A stretch of 64,000 bases of DNA from the NCBI GenBank assembly GCA_943370385.1, contig CALRQT020000006.1, forward strand, positions 165,882 to 229,881. The letters run 5' to 3'. This document shows, piece by piece, positions 10,936-19,312 of this stretch. Origin of the DNA: BAIKAL-G1 sp943370385 (GTDB lineage Bacteria > Cyanobacteriota > Cyanobacteriia > PCC-6307 > Cyanobiaceae). Position 1 is the first letter of the stretch. Each line of letters starts with the position of its first letter. Below the pieces are notes generated by a model that saw nothing but the letters and a program-made list of their open reading frames with translations, had not been told where the DNA came from and ran no database searches. The position numbers were made by a program, and so were the translations under genes.

Positions 10936-11922
10936 ATGCCCTGGGCTCAGTCCGTCTTCTCGCTATTGGCCTATTGCTCCCTGGGCTTCGTAGTTTTCGA
11001 GATCTATCTTACCTTGAATAAGCTCTGGTCACGTAAGCATGATCCCCGGGTGGTGGAAAGCATCTCGGTGATGGCGAAATTGGTTGGACTCATCCCGGGC
11101 ACGATGTTTGTTCTCGATGCTGGGATGAAGCGGGAGTGGACGGCGGCGAGTCTGGATGGGCTGTTTTGGCTTTTTGCTTTGGTTGTGGAGCTCCTCATTG
11201 GCATGGGCCTTTGGGTGGCGGGCACACGACGCCGTTCCTTGTTGGTCATGTTGCGTCGGGCGTTGGCCCAGGAACGCTCCGAGCTGGGAGATTTGCTCAA
11301 GGCCCTTGTTCGACCGATGGGGGCCGATCAGATCATCGATATTCTTGGCCAGCTGGCCTATATTGATGATGACCTTGATCCGCGCGAACAGGAGCTGATC
11401 CAGACCTTCGCTGACCACTGGCAAATTCCTTTTGATTGGCAAATGATTGGCGCCAATCGTCTCCGTGCCCCATCCTTACGCCTCCAGGCCCTCAGCCATG
11501 CGGTAACCAGTTACCTGGCCATGTCCCCCCCCGCTGATCAGGCTCGTCAGTTGGGTGATCTGGTTTCATTAATTATTAGGGCGGATGGCAAGGTAACCAC
11601 CGAAGAAGAGATAATCCTGGCTGAGACGACTAATCATTTGCATGCCTATATTGGTGATGGTGATGCACAATATTGCTACGTCAACATTGTGCCCCGCTCG
11701 AGCGAGCAGGCTACCTCCCTATTGAGCCTTGTGATGAATGTGGAGGAGCGTCAAGTAGCCGGAGCTAGTACCTATTTTGTGGGGCCCTACTTTTCCTCCC
11801 TATACGCCGAGCAGATCGCTAAACAGTATCGAGGCCTGGGTTTTTTTGCGATTATGGTTGATCAGCTTGGGCTGGATAGGCTCGTTGCGGAGCAGCATGC
11901 TGAGGCGGCTGGCCTCGTATAG
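10936..11922 (+). CDS. TerB-like domain membrane protein, paralogue 1
   Basis: 328-residue protein with two or three N-terminal hydrophobic segments (residues about 5-25, 48-62 and 72-94) and a cytosolic helical domain. The latter holds two acidic helix-loop repeats, AYIDDDLDPREQELI and IIRADGKVTTEEEIIL, as in TerB/tellurite-resistance-like domains. ATG 10936 is preferred over TTG 10930. A close full-length paralogue lies at 25639-26622 in the same direction. It follows selO by 76 bases. Biological role unknown; TerB-type domains are often near membrane stress or export systems, which fits the exporter between the two copies, but this is only context. Confidence 0.8.
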   Translation: MPWAQSVFSLLAYCSLGFVVFEIYLTLNKLWSRKHDPRVVESISVMAKLVGLIPGTMFVLDAGMKREWTAASLDGLFWLFALVVELLIGMGLWVAGTRRRSLLVMLRRALAQERSELGDLLKALVRPMGADQIIDILGQLAYIDDDLDPREQELIQTFADHWQIPFDWQMIGANRLRAPSLRLQALSHAVTSYLAMSPPADQARQLGDLVSLIIRADGKVTTEEEIILAETTNHLHAYIGDGDAQYCYVNIVPRSSEQATSLLSLVMNVEERQVAGASTYFVGPYFSSLYAEQIAKQYRGLGFFAIMVDQLGLDRLVAEQHAEAAGLV

Positions 11923-12953
11923 GAGACCACAACTGATCGGCAGGGGTTTGATTTGGGGGTGTTTCAGGAATCCCAAAACTCGTTTCGCTGGTGGCCTGTT
12001 TGATCCCAATTTTGATCTCTATAGCGATCGTTCTGGTTACTCGCGCAAGTATCAGTCATGGTGGTGTCATTTGGTTTTCTTGCGATGCCTGGGTTCAGTA
12101 AAGTATGTCCGGTCTGCATTTTTAACTCACGGCTTTTTAAAGGCTACTGGCGTTCCTTTGCAATGCCCTAGTTGCAGCGCGATTGCCTTTCTGATGGGTG
12201 AGCTTGAGATCGGCAAGGATGTCGTTTGGGAGGTCATTCTGAGGCTTGGGTGAGCGGGGGGTATTTTAAGCCCTGTATAGCGAAAGTGGCGCTGCTTTGG
12301 AGCTGTCGATGGTGCTCAGCGGGGGGCATTAATGCATGCGCTAGTGAAAGTTGGGATGGCGTCGCTGCTTCCCGTTGAAGTTTTTACTTGAGATTGCGCA
12401 AAGGGGCATCAATGATCAGTTTTGATTGTCAATGGATTGGGGAGGGATGTGCTGTAGTAGTTCTCAAGTAAGCACCAATAAATACGGCCTGCAGGCTTTA
12501 TGGGATTTGTCCTATTGCCAATTGCCTACACTTGTTGGTGCGGCCAGAGCTCCCACCGCATTTTCAGGGCTTACACAGTTCCGATATGAAGACCCACCTG
12601 GCTATTCAAGCAGTCATTGGGAACTCTGCAATACCGACAAATCTAGCGAATCGATCAATCGGCTCCCGCGAGAATTCAAGCGTCTTCCCGCCAGTTCGCC
12701 AAGCCAATCTCATCGCAGCATCATCATCATTGGTTGCCTGTCGACCTGCGGGGCGCAGGGCGGGGGCTGGATCGCGTGACCAATGGGGTTCCAGCGCTAT
12801 CGACCACAAATCTGCCAGTCAGATTGACACCATTTGTGACACCCACCAGCTCTCCCTACCCCCTTGCCGTGATGCTGATCATGTTGACCAGTCGCGGCGG
12901 TCAGGGGTCGTTTGTGCTTAGCATTGATTAGCCTTGAGACGTTGCTCAGGCTC
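11923..12953. other. Long intergenic region, no gene recognised
   Basis: About 1 kb without a convincing gene. One plus-strand frame continues to 12253 and includes a CPSC pair, and another runs 12532-12921, but neither shows family motifs, a start signal or normal amino-acid composition; the second is rich in Ser/Arg/Pro as expected for noncoding frames. The text may contain remains of an old gene or mobile element that I cannot identify. Base composition is lower in GC than the core genes. Confidence 0.4.
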
Positions 12954-14567
12954 ATGAGCACCTCCCGCCCCTGGCTGAGCCTCGTGATCGGCAGTCGCAA
13001 CGAAGGCGACCGTCTTGAGCGCACACTGACGGGCGCCTTCGCCCTCGATCCGCCTGAGGGTGGGCTTGAGGCTTCCATCCTGGATGACGGCTCCAGTGAT
13101 GGCAGCAGTCTGTTTTGCGATCGCGATCCCTGGTTGCAACGGCGCCAGGAGGGATCCTTGCGGCTTCAGCGCGTCTCCACTTGTCTGGGCGTGTCAAGAG
13201 GGCGGCGGCAGGCTTCCCTGGCCTGCCGCGGTGAGGTGCTGGTGTTCCTAGATGCCCACCTTGACTTCCCCCAGAGCGACCTCTGGAGACAGCTGCAGGA
13301 TCGTTTCCGAGATCCTGCCTGCGACCTGCTCGCCCTGGACTGTTACGACACCAGCAACGGTCAGACAACAGCGGGATGCGTCTACACGAGTCAACGTCTC
13401 TGCCATCAGGCACCGGCGTGGGTCCCTCTGCAGTACGAACGGTTGGTCAACATTGAGGTGCCCTACATCAATGGGGGGTTCTTCGCGATCCGCCGCCATG
13501 TCTATGAGCGGCTGGGGGGATTCCCTGAATTCCTGGAGGGATGGGGCCATGAAGACCGCTTCCTGTCGATGTGGGCCTGGTTGAACGGGTACCGCTGTTG
13601 GCTCCATCAGGACCTCAAGGTGGGCCACCTGTACAAAGACAGCTTCGCGGCGGAACCGCCAGGCGAGCCAGTGAGCTGCTGGGCTGATCCGTTCCCCGAG
13701 GATGGTGTCCAGCTCCCCGACATCCCCTATCGGCATGCACACCGGGTGTCCAAAGGAGTACCACCGCCATTGCTGATGAACAGCCTGCGCTGTGCGGCAC
13801 TGCTCTACAGCCCGGAATTGTTCATGCAGTGTGGAGAACAGTTGCTGTTCGACTACGGGGCGAAGCTTTTAGGTCTTGGCTTGCAGCATCTGGAGCAGGA
13901 ACGGCCGCAGCTCGAGGCCCTTCTGCAGCGTGTGGGACTGACGCCGGAGCTGCGCAATCAACGGGTGCGTGAGTATGTGCGGCGCTTTAGGACGGTGCTG
14001 CCGATGATCGACGAAGCCGAGCTGCAGGCCACTACCCGTATCACTGATCCAGCCCTTGCCCTCCAGCGATTGCAGCGCCTTCCGCTCTCCCTTGGCTCGT
14101 TGGGCGATCCGGAATACGACCAGTATCGGCTAGCCCGTCTTTATCGTGAAGCGTCGTACGCATCCCAGCTGAATGCCCACTCCACAGTGGTGCGCCTACT
14201 GCCCCAACTGCTCACCATCAAGCCCGACTACATCCCTGCAATCACGTTGCTGGTGATGAGCCTTCAGGCCCTTGGTCTGCGTGCAAGCGAACGCTACTGG
14301 CTTGAGGAGGGTGAGCGGATCCTGGAGCAGCATCGCAGCAGTCACGGCGACGGGCCGATTGGTCCCAGGCATCCGGTTCGTCACAATCCCTATCTGCGTA
14401 ACGATTGCCCGCCGGCGGCAGATCGCCTCATCTGGAGCGGCCTGGCCGATCTCGCCGAGCAACGCGGCGATCGGGCAGAGGCGATTCAGTGGCTTGGTAA
14501 ATTGCTTGCCCAGGTGCCTGAGGACCCACCCCTCCAGGCGCGCCTGCAGGCGTTGCTGGCGTCCTGA
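12954..14567 (+). CDS. GT27-like (polypeptide GalNAc-transferase-like) glycosyltransferase with C-terminal helical repeats
   Basis: 537-residue GT-A fold enzyme from ATG 12954. N-terminal donor-binding part: WLSLVIGSRNEGDRLERTL, ILDDGSSDGS, then a ring of features specific to polypeptide N-acetylgalactosaminyltransferases: VFLDAHLDF with a DxH metal motif (DAH), the acceptor-side block INGGFFAIRRHVYERLGG, then EGWGHEDRFLSMW, and the second metal histidine in KVGHLYKDSF. The usual lectin domain is missing; residues about 330-535 look like TPR-type helices, ending in an EQRGDRAEAIQWLGKLLAQ-like repeat. Probable role: O-glycosylation of a peptide or protein. It is convergent with the peptide/exporter genes 1-10 kb away. 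A generic family-2 sugar transferase is the alternative. Confidence 0.78.
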   Translation: MSTSRPWLSLVIGSRNEGDRLERTLTGAFALDPPEGGLEASILDDGSSDGSSLFCDRDPWLQRRQEGSLRLQRVSTCLGVSRGRRQASLACRGEVLVFLDAHLDFPQSDLWRQLQDRFRDPACDLLALDCYDTSNGQTTAGCVYTSQRLCHQAPAWVPLQYERLVNIEVPYINGGFFAIRRHVYERLGGFPEFLEGWGHEDRFLSMWAWLNGYRCWLHQDLKVGHLYKDSFAAEPPGEPVSCWADPFPEDGVQLPDIPYRHAHRVSKGVPPPLLMNSLRCAALLYSPELFMQCGEQLLFDYGAKLLGLGLQHLEQERPQLEALLQRVGLTPELRNQRVREYVRRFRTVLPMIDEAELQATTRITDPALALQRLQRLPLSLGSLGDPEYDQYRLARLYREASYASQLNAHSTVVRLLPQLLTIKPDYIPAITLLVMSLQALGLRASERYWLEEGERILEQHRSSHGDGPIGPRHPVRHNPYLRNDCPPAADRLIWSGLADLAEQRGDRAEAIQWLGKLLAQVPEDPPLQARLQALLAS

Positions 14568-15566
14568 CTGCTCGTCTCTGGCAACCTTCGGCGTTGGATC
14601 TGTAGTCGACACAAGGGCCGGCCATATCGTTCTCCCAGGCTGTGATGAGAGTGTGGCGGCCATAGCTGTCTCGTTCTGGACTATTGGCATTGAAGCTTGG
14701 ATTTATAACTCAAATAATCTAAGTACCAAGGTCGGACTGGTCCCCTTGATGACTAATGAATTTTGCTGCAGTTGCGACCCTGCTCGCCACATGTGCTTAA
14801 GGCTTTGCTGAAGATTTTACAAGGGAAGAGGGGTATGATGAACGTTTTAGGCTCAATGTTATGGCAAGAAGTAAAGAAGTGAGGTGAGCCGTCTTGCCGA
14901 TTTTGTTGATTGGGGATGACTCGATTGGTCATTGAATTAACCGGTTGTCATTGGTGTTTGTGCGTGGACAACCCAAGACCCTAGAGGTGATGTTGGCAGT
15001 GACTTTTTGGATTTGTTTGGGCAAAGGAAAGCCCTGTCTTAGTGCGCTAGTTGAGTGGACGGCTAGTATTAAATTTTGGTGTTGGTGTTAAACTTCTGTT
15101 TTCGTGTTGGCGCTATAATCTCTCGCGGAGTAGCTGCATAATTGCAGGGAAATAAACCTGATCACCCATTGCTAAATGATGCCCCCCTTGAGTGAGGATT
15201 AGATCCTGGATTGCTGCCGTAGAGGCCAGAGTCCAAGGTCATGCAGCCTCCACTTGCTTCTCCAGGCTCATCAAGGCGAAAACTCTTTGCCCAGTCTTTC
15301 AGGGCTGGGATTAGCCATACTACTCTCACTGGTCCTGCTCAAGAGAAGGGGGGTGCCTCAATGTCTAGGCATTCGCAGCGGAAGCGGTTGGACTGGAGGG
15401 AGGGAAACACACGAAAATCAACACCATTATTGCTTTCCTTAAGTGGGGGCGACAAGGTGATGCAGAGGGTCATACGTGTTTCGACAAGTTTTCAGGGTTT
15501 GCTGCTGGAGGTAATACGAAAGGTGATTAAGGAAGCGCAAAAGGGTAGAGTAAAACCCTCAAACAA
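14568..15566. other. Long AT-richer intergenic region, no gene recognised
   Basis: About 1 kb between the glycosyltransferase and the first peptide gene. A plus-strand frame (15241-15570) is open for 109 codons but has atypical composition, no start signal and overlaps the peptide gene antisense; I do not call it. There may be decayed sequence. I looked for further double-glycine leaders on both strands here and saw none. Confidence 0.4.
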
Positions 15567-15722
15567 CTAACGCTTCGGTCGCAGTGGAGGCATCGTAGTC
15601 GTTTGTTGGACGCGGGCCGAACCCCCTCCAGCTATGCCTGCAAGTTCATCATCGGACAGTTCTTCGTCAACCTGCTCACGGTTAACGATTGCCTGCAGGT
15701 CTTTAATGCTATCTTCGAGCAT
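15567..15722 (-). CDS. Double-glycine leader peptide precursor 1 (candidate NHLM-exported peptide)
   Basis: 51-codon gene on the minus strand, ATG at 15722, TAG at 15567-15569. Residues 1-34 form an acidic helical leader starting MLEDSIKDLQ and ending in EELSDDELAGIAGGG, a textbook double-glycine cleavage site for C39 peptidase exporters. The predicted core is SARVQQTTTMPPLRPKR: basic, with a Thr triplet next to Pro-Pro, and no cysteine. A close relative lies 480 bases upstream (16204-16344). The leader identity and the NHLM exporter on the same strand make this a likely secreted peptide. No Shine-Dalgarno sequence is visible. The last core residue count depends on cleavage after GG or GGG. 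Confidence 0.82.
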   Translation of the reverse strand: MLEDSIKDLQAIVNREQVDEELSDDELAGIAGGGSARVQQTTTMPPLRPKR

Positions 15723-15749
15723 CGTGTCGAAAAACAAACTTCGTACATT

Positions 15750-15778
15750 TATTTAGCGCAAAGCCGCTTTGCTGTCAA
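15750..15778 (-). promoter_or_regulatory. Sigma-70-type promoter of peptide gene 1
   Basis: On the minus strand, TTGACA (15778-15773) and TAAATA (15755-15750) are separated by exactly 17 bases. The -10 box ends 27 bases before the ATG, so the leader would be very short. The same arrangement and similar bases precede the second peptide gene. Confidence 0.65.
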
Positions 15779-16203
15779 GTGCGGACTAAAATCTTCTTGT
15801 CAAGATTTATATGGTCACTCCCATGACCACCACGCCCATCCAGAGCTCTCAGCCCTTTCCCAAGGGTTCCTCTGGCGGTCCGCAAAGATAGGCAGGGCTT
15901 GAACTGACGGCTCCCCGCTGGTGAAAGGGCAAGCAATGTAGAAATATTACCGGTAGTGATTAAGGCAGGGTTTGATTTCAATTCTTATGGCGTGCAATAA
16001 TTTTAGGGGGCCACTAATTCTTTGGCCTACATGAGGAGATGATTGCAGATTTTGAAGGTAGTATTAGTGTATTTACGCGTTTGTTGTCGCAGGAGAAAAC
16101 CCTCTGCATTTGCAGGGGTTTTGGTTTTGCGATGGCTGGGAGTATTGGGGCCAACCAGCTAGAAGGCGTACTTGCTACCGTCCCCAACGCTGGTCTATGG
16201 AAG
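15779..16203. other. Spacer between the two peptide genes
   Basis: No gene recognised. The first 60 or so bases after 15779 resemble the bases upstream of peptide gene 2 (16400-16460), showing that the duplication included the promoter region. The rest holds no open frame with support. Confidence 0.4.
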
Positions 16204-16344
16204 TTAGCTGCCTCGAGGAGACGGTGATGGTGCCTTGGGCTTGCCCCCCCCAGCCACTCCTGCTAGTTCATCGTCGGACAACTCTTCGTCATCTTGCTCA
16301 AGGCTGACATTTGCCTGCAGGTCCTTGATTTGTTCTTCTAGCAT
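16204..16344 (-). CDS. Double-glycine leader peptide precursor 2 (candidate NHLM-exported peptide)
   Basis: 46-codon gene on the minus strand, ATG at 16344, TAA at 16204-16206. The leader begins MLEEQIKDLQ and ends EELSDDELAGVAGGG; it matches the leader of precursor 1 at most positions. The predicted core KPKAPSPSPRGS is basic, Pro/Ser-rich and free of cysteine, and unlike the core of precursor 1. Conserved leader with divergent core is the hallmark of exported, often modified peptide families. It lies 751 bases downstream of the second ABC gene of the exporter on the same strand. Too short for routine gene callers, hence probably unannotated. Confidence 0.82.
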   Translation of the reverse strand: MLEEQIKDLQANVSLEQDDEELSDDELAGVAGGGKPKAPSPSPRGS

Positions 16345-17095
16345 TTTTCGCAAATAATTGATTCATTCTGAATTTAGGCCCAATCGGCTGCGCTGTCAGT
16401 ATTGCCTGGAGCTCTTTCGTAAAACTTCATATAGTCATCTCTCTTTAGCTGCCGTGACCAGCCAAGATCTGCCTGCGCCGCATAGTTGTTCTTTGCCTGC
16501 CCCTAGGAGAGCTGGCAGCTTGCGTTATGAGCAATTGCTCGTTGGTGATGCGTCAAGCTGATAGTAAGGTTTTCAGGGGCATGATTGCGGAAACAGAGGC
16601 TTTTAGTGAAAGCGAACCTGCTTGATATGGCTTCTGGCGTTGCTGCCTCAACACTGCGGAAGGCACTGACCAAAACCTATGGATGAGCTAGCAAAGACGA
16701 ATGGGAGCCTGAATTGGCTGGGCTTGAGACAGAGTGGATCTGAGGGTTTACTTCTTGAGGCGGTAACAGTTAAAGTTTCCGATCGGAAAACGGCTTTGCT
16801 TTAGATTAATAGTTTGGTTTCGCGGATGTTGAGTATAGATACTCCTTCGGGGCTGGAGCTTGTTGCGACCGGCAGGAAGGGTGGATGATCGTAATCGTTA
16901 GATCAATCCTGTGGAACTTGGAATTGCGAATTGGAAAGACCCTGGTGAGCACTATTCGCCAAGCCGTTGCATACCCATGCAAGCTGGCGAGCTCAGATCA
17001 TTCCTTTAATGGCCGTGTCGGTTACTTTTCCCAGAAACAAGCGAACTCCTGGAAGGAGCCGATGTGATTGTCTGCTATGTCGCCGGCGGTATGGT
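16345..17095. other. Intergenic region between exporter ABC gene and peptide gene 2
   Basis: About 750 bases with no recognised gene. It includes the conserved promoter of peptide gene 2 (16371-16399) and a perfect 12-base palindrome GAGCAATTGCTC near 16532. I searched for a third leader peptide on the minus strand and found none. Confidence 0.4.
16371..16399 (-). promoter_or_regulatory. Sigma-70-type promoter of peptide gene 2
   Basis: On the minus strand CTGACA (16399-16394) and TAAATT (16376-16371), 17-base spacing, 26 bases ahead of the ATG. It aligns base by base with the promoter of peptide gene 1, with the same distance to the start codon, which supports both as real. Confidence 0.6.
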
Positions 17096-19312
17096 TCAGG
17101 GGCGCTCTGGGGCAAAGAGGTAACCACCTGGGGTTTTTGTGAGCTCTCGGTAGGTGCCTAGTTCGCTCACGATGCCCCCATGGATCACGGCGATCTGATC
17201 GGCAGATTCGATCGTCGACAACCGGTGGGCGATGGCGATGCGGGTGATCGGCAGGGATTCGAGGGTGCGGGTGATGATCGCCTGGGTGGGTGCATCGAGG
17301 GCGCTTGTGGCTTCATCCAGCAGCAGAACCTTGGGCTGGCTCAACAAGGCACGGGCCAAGGCCAAGCGCTGGCGCTGCCCCCCAGAGACGGCGCCGCCTC
17401 CTTCGCTGATGAGGGTCTCCAACTGCATGCCCATGCCATGCACATCGTCAGCAATCCCCGCCTGGGCCAGGGCTTCCCAGACTTCCTCACGGCTGTAGGC
17501 GCGGCCGGCCCGCACGATGTCGTAAATCGAACCGCTGGGTAGCGGCGTGTTCTGAAGCACAACGCCGAATTGGCGGCGGTAGGGGCGAATGGCGAGCTCG
17601 CGGATATCCACGCCATCGGCACTAATCAAGCCGGCCTGGGGTTCCATCAGCCGCAACAGGCAGCGCAGCAGGGTGGTCTTGCCGCAACCGGAGGCACCCG
17701 TAATGGCGGTGTAGGTCCCAGCGGGAATCTCGAGATCGATATCGCGCAGGATCGGTTCCTTGGCCCCGGGATAGGTGATCTCCAGATTCTGAATCGAGAA
17801 AGTGCCCTCGAGCCGATGTTGGCGTGTTGCCTCTTGATTGGCCGCCTCAGGTGCCGCAAACATAACCACGGTGGAGCGCTGCCAAAGCACCACAAGCCGG
17901 GCGACGGTGCTGGCAACCTGGGCGGCCATTGCCGAGAGCTGACTGTTGAAGGTGATGTAAGCAGCCTGAAATGACACAAATGTTGCCACCAACTGGTTGG
18001 CGCCCAGGCTGGACAAACCGCCTGGAGCGCCGCTCGGAGCAACGGCAGCCTGGGCCTGGGCCTGGTTGAGCAGCACCACAAAAGCCCCGAAAATCAGGGC
18101 CTGGCCGAGCGGATTCAGCACACGGCCAAGGATCTCCACGGCATTGGAGTAAGCCTCGCCCCTGCGTTGCAGGGCCGCCAGCCGCGCCACACCGCGATAC
18201 CAGCGTTCAAACACGAAGGGTTCGTTGCCGCCAACGCGCACTTGGGCCATCCCTGTGACGGCCTGCAGGCCCAGATCGGACAACTGGGCCTCTCCCTCCT
18301 GAAGGGGAGCTTCCAGGCGGGCATTCCCCCCCACGAGTAGCGCCATCACAACGGCACTGGCCAAACTGAACAGACCTGCTACCAGAGCCAGCTGGGCCTG
18401 ATACATCACCATCAGGAACAGATTGCTCAGCGAGAAGAGCAGGGATAGGCCGGTACTGAGCAGGCCATTGCTGATCAGTTGGCGCATCTGCCGGATGGAC
18501 GTCACCCGGCCAATCAGATCGGCAGTGCCGAGCTTGCTGAAGAAAGCCAGCGGTAGCCGCAACAGATGACTCCACAGGGCCGCTTCCACCCGCAGGTTGA
18601 TCAGACTCTCCATGCGCACGAGCGCAAGGCTGCTGAAGAACTGCGCCGCCAAGGTGGACAGGGCCACCAGCAGCACGACCAAGGAGGTTTCAACAATCAG
18701 GCCCAACTGGCCGATGGGCAGCACCGAGCTCACCAGATAGCTGGTAAGGGCTGGGATGCTGAGGTTAAACAACGCCACCACCATCGAGCCAAACAGCACA
18801 GTCAGCAGGGGTGTGAGGTTGCTGTGAAAGCTGAAGCTCAACAGTTGAAGCACCGAGCTCATGCGCTGGGGCCAGCCGGCGTAGAGCTCAAAGGCAAAGG
18901 GTTTCAGCTCGAGATCGCTGGTCAGGGGCTGGATCGAGGGAATCGGCTGGGGATCAAACACCACCGCCCTACCGGCCTGGCGATGCACCACGAGGGGGCG
19001 ACCATCTGCCGCCCTGATGGCGAGCAGCAAGGCACCGGTGCTCTGGATCAAATCGGAAGGGGTGCGCACCTCGCGGAAGGCGATGCTGTTGGCCTCCAAC
19101 ACAGCCGTGACGCCGCCTTCAGCGCTGATCAACGGGCGGCCATCACCCAGCTTGGCCATTGCGTAGCTCAGGCAGGCCAGCAGAGGGTCACTGCCGGGGT
19201 AACGGGTCAGATCCTCGTTGCCATGTTGGCTTCCCCGTTGGGCATCGAACACCCGCAATAGGGCGGCCTGGCGGTTGCCAGCTAGATCGGACTGGGGGGT
19301 GGCTGCTGTCAT
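17096..19312 (-). CDS. NHLM-type peptide export ABC transporter, second subunit (permease-ATPase)
   Basis: 738-residue permease-ATPase fusion resembling the second ABC protein of NHLM bacteriocin export systems. Residues 1-150 form a domain without the C39 catalytic residues; then about six membrane helices (residues 160-440, for example LTPLLTVLFGSMVVALFNLSI); then the ATPase with GASGCGKTT, VSGGQRQRLALARAL and VLLLDEATSALD. The start ATG overlaps the stop of the peptidase-ABC gene (ATGA), so the pair is translated together and likely forms a heterodimer. Followed downstream on the same strand by the two leader-peptide genes. Confidence 0.88.
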   Translation of the reverse strand: MTAATPQSDLAGNRQAALLRVFDAQRGSQHGNEDLTRYPGSDPLLACLSYAMAKLGDGRPLISAEGGVTAVLEANSIAFREVRTPSDLIQSTGALLLAIRAADGRPLVVHRQAGRAVVFDPQPIPSIQPLTSDLELKPFAFELYAGWPQRMSSVLQLLSFSFHSNLTPLLTVLFGSMVVALFNLSIPALTSYLVSSVLPIGQLGLIVETSLVVLLVALSTLAAQFFSSLALVRMESLINLRVEAALWSHLLRLPLAFFSKLGTADLIGRVTSIRQMRQLISNGLLSTGLSLLFSLSNLFLMVMYQAQLALVAGLFSLASAVVMALLVGGNARLEAPLQEGEAQLSDLGLQAVTGMAQVRVGGNEPFVFERWYRGVARLAALQRRGEAYSNAVEILGRVLNPLGQALIFGAFVVLLNQAQAQAAVAPSGAPGGLSSLGANQLVATFVSFQAAYITFNSQLSAMAAQVASTVARLVVLWQRSTVVMFAAPEAANQEATRQHRLEGTFSIQNLEITYPGAKEPILRDIDLEIPAGTYTAITGASGCGKTTLLRCLLRLMEPQAGLISADGVDIRELAIRPYRRQFGVVLQNTPLPSGSIYDIVRAGRAYSREEVWEALAQAGIADDVHGMGMQLETLISEGGGAVSGGQRQRLALARALLSQPKVLLLDEATSALDAPTQAIITRTLESLPITRIAIAHRLSTIESADQIAVIHGGIVSELGTYRELTKTPGGYLFAPERP

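Noticed and set aside
12532..12921. Plus-strand frame of 129 codons before the glycosyltransferase
   Set aside because: Ser/Arg/Pro-rich, no motif, no start signal; could be old mobile-element sequence but nothing supports it.
15241..15570. Plus-strand frame of 109 codons
   Set aside because: Composition and lack of motifs are those of chance frames, and it overlaps the leader-peptide gene antisense.
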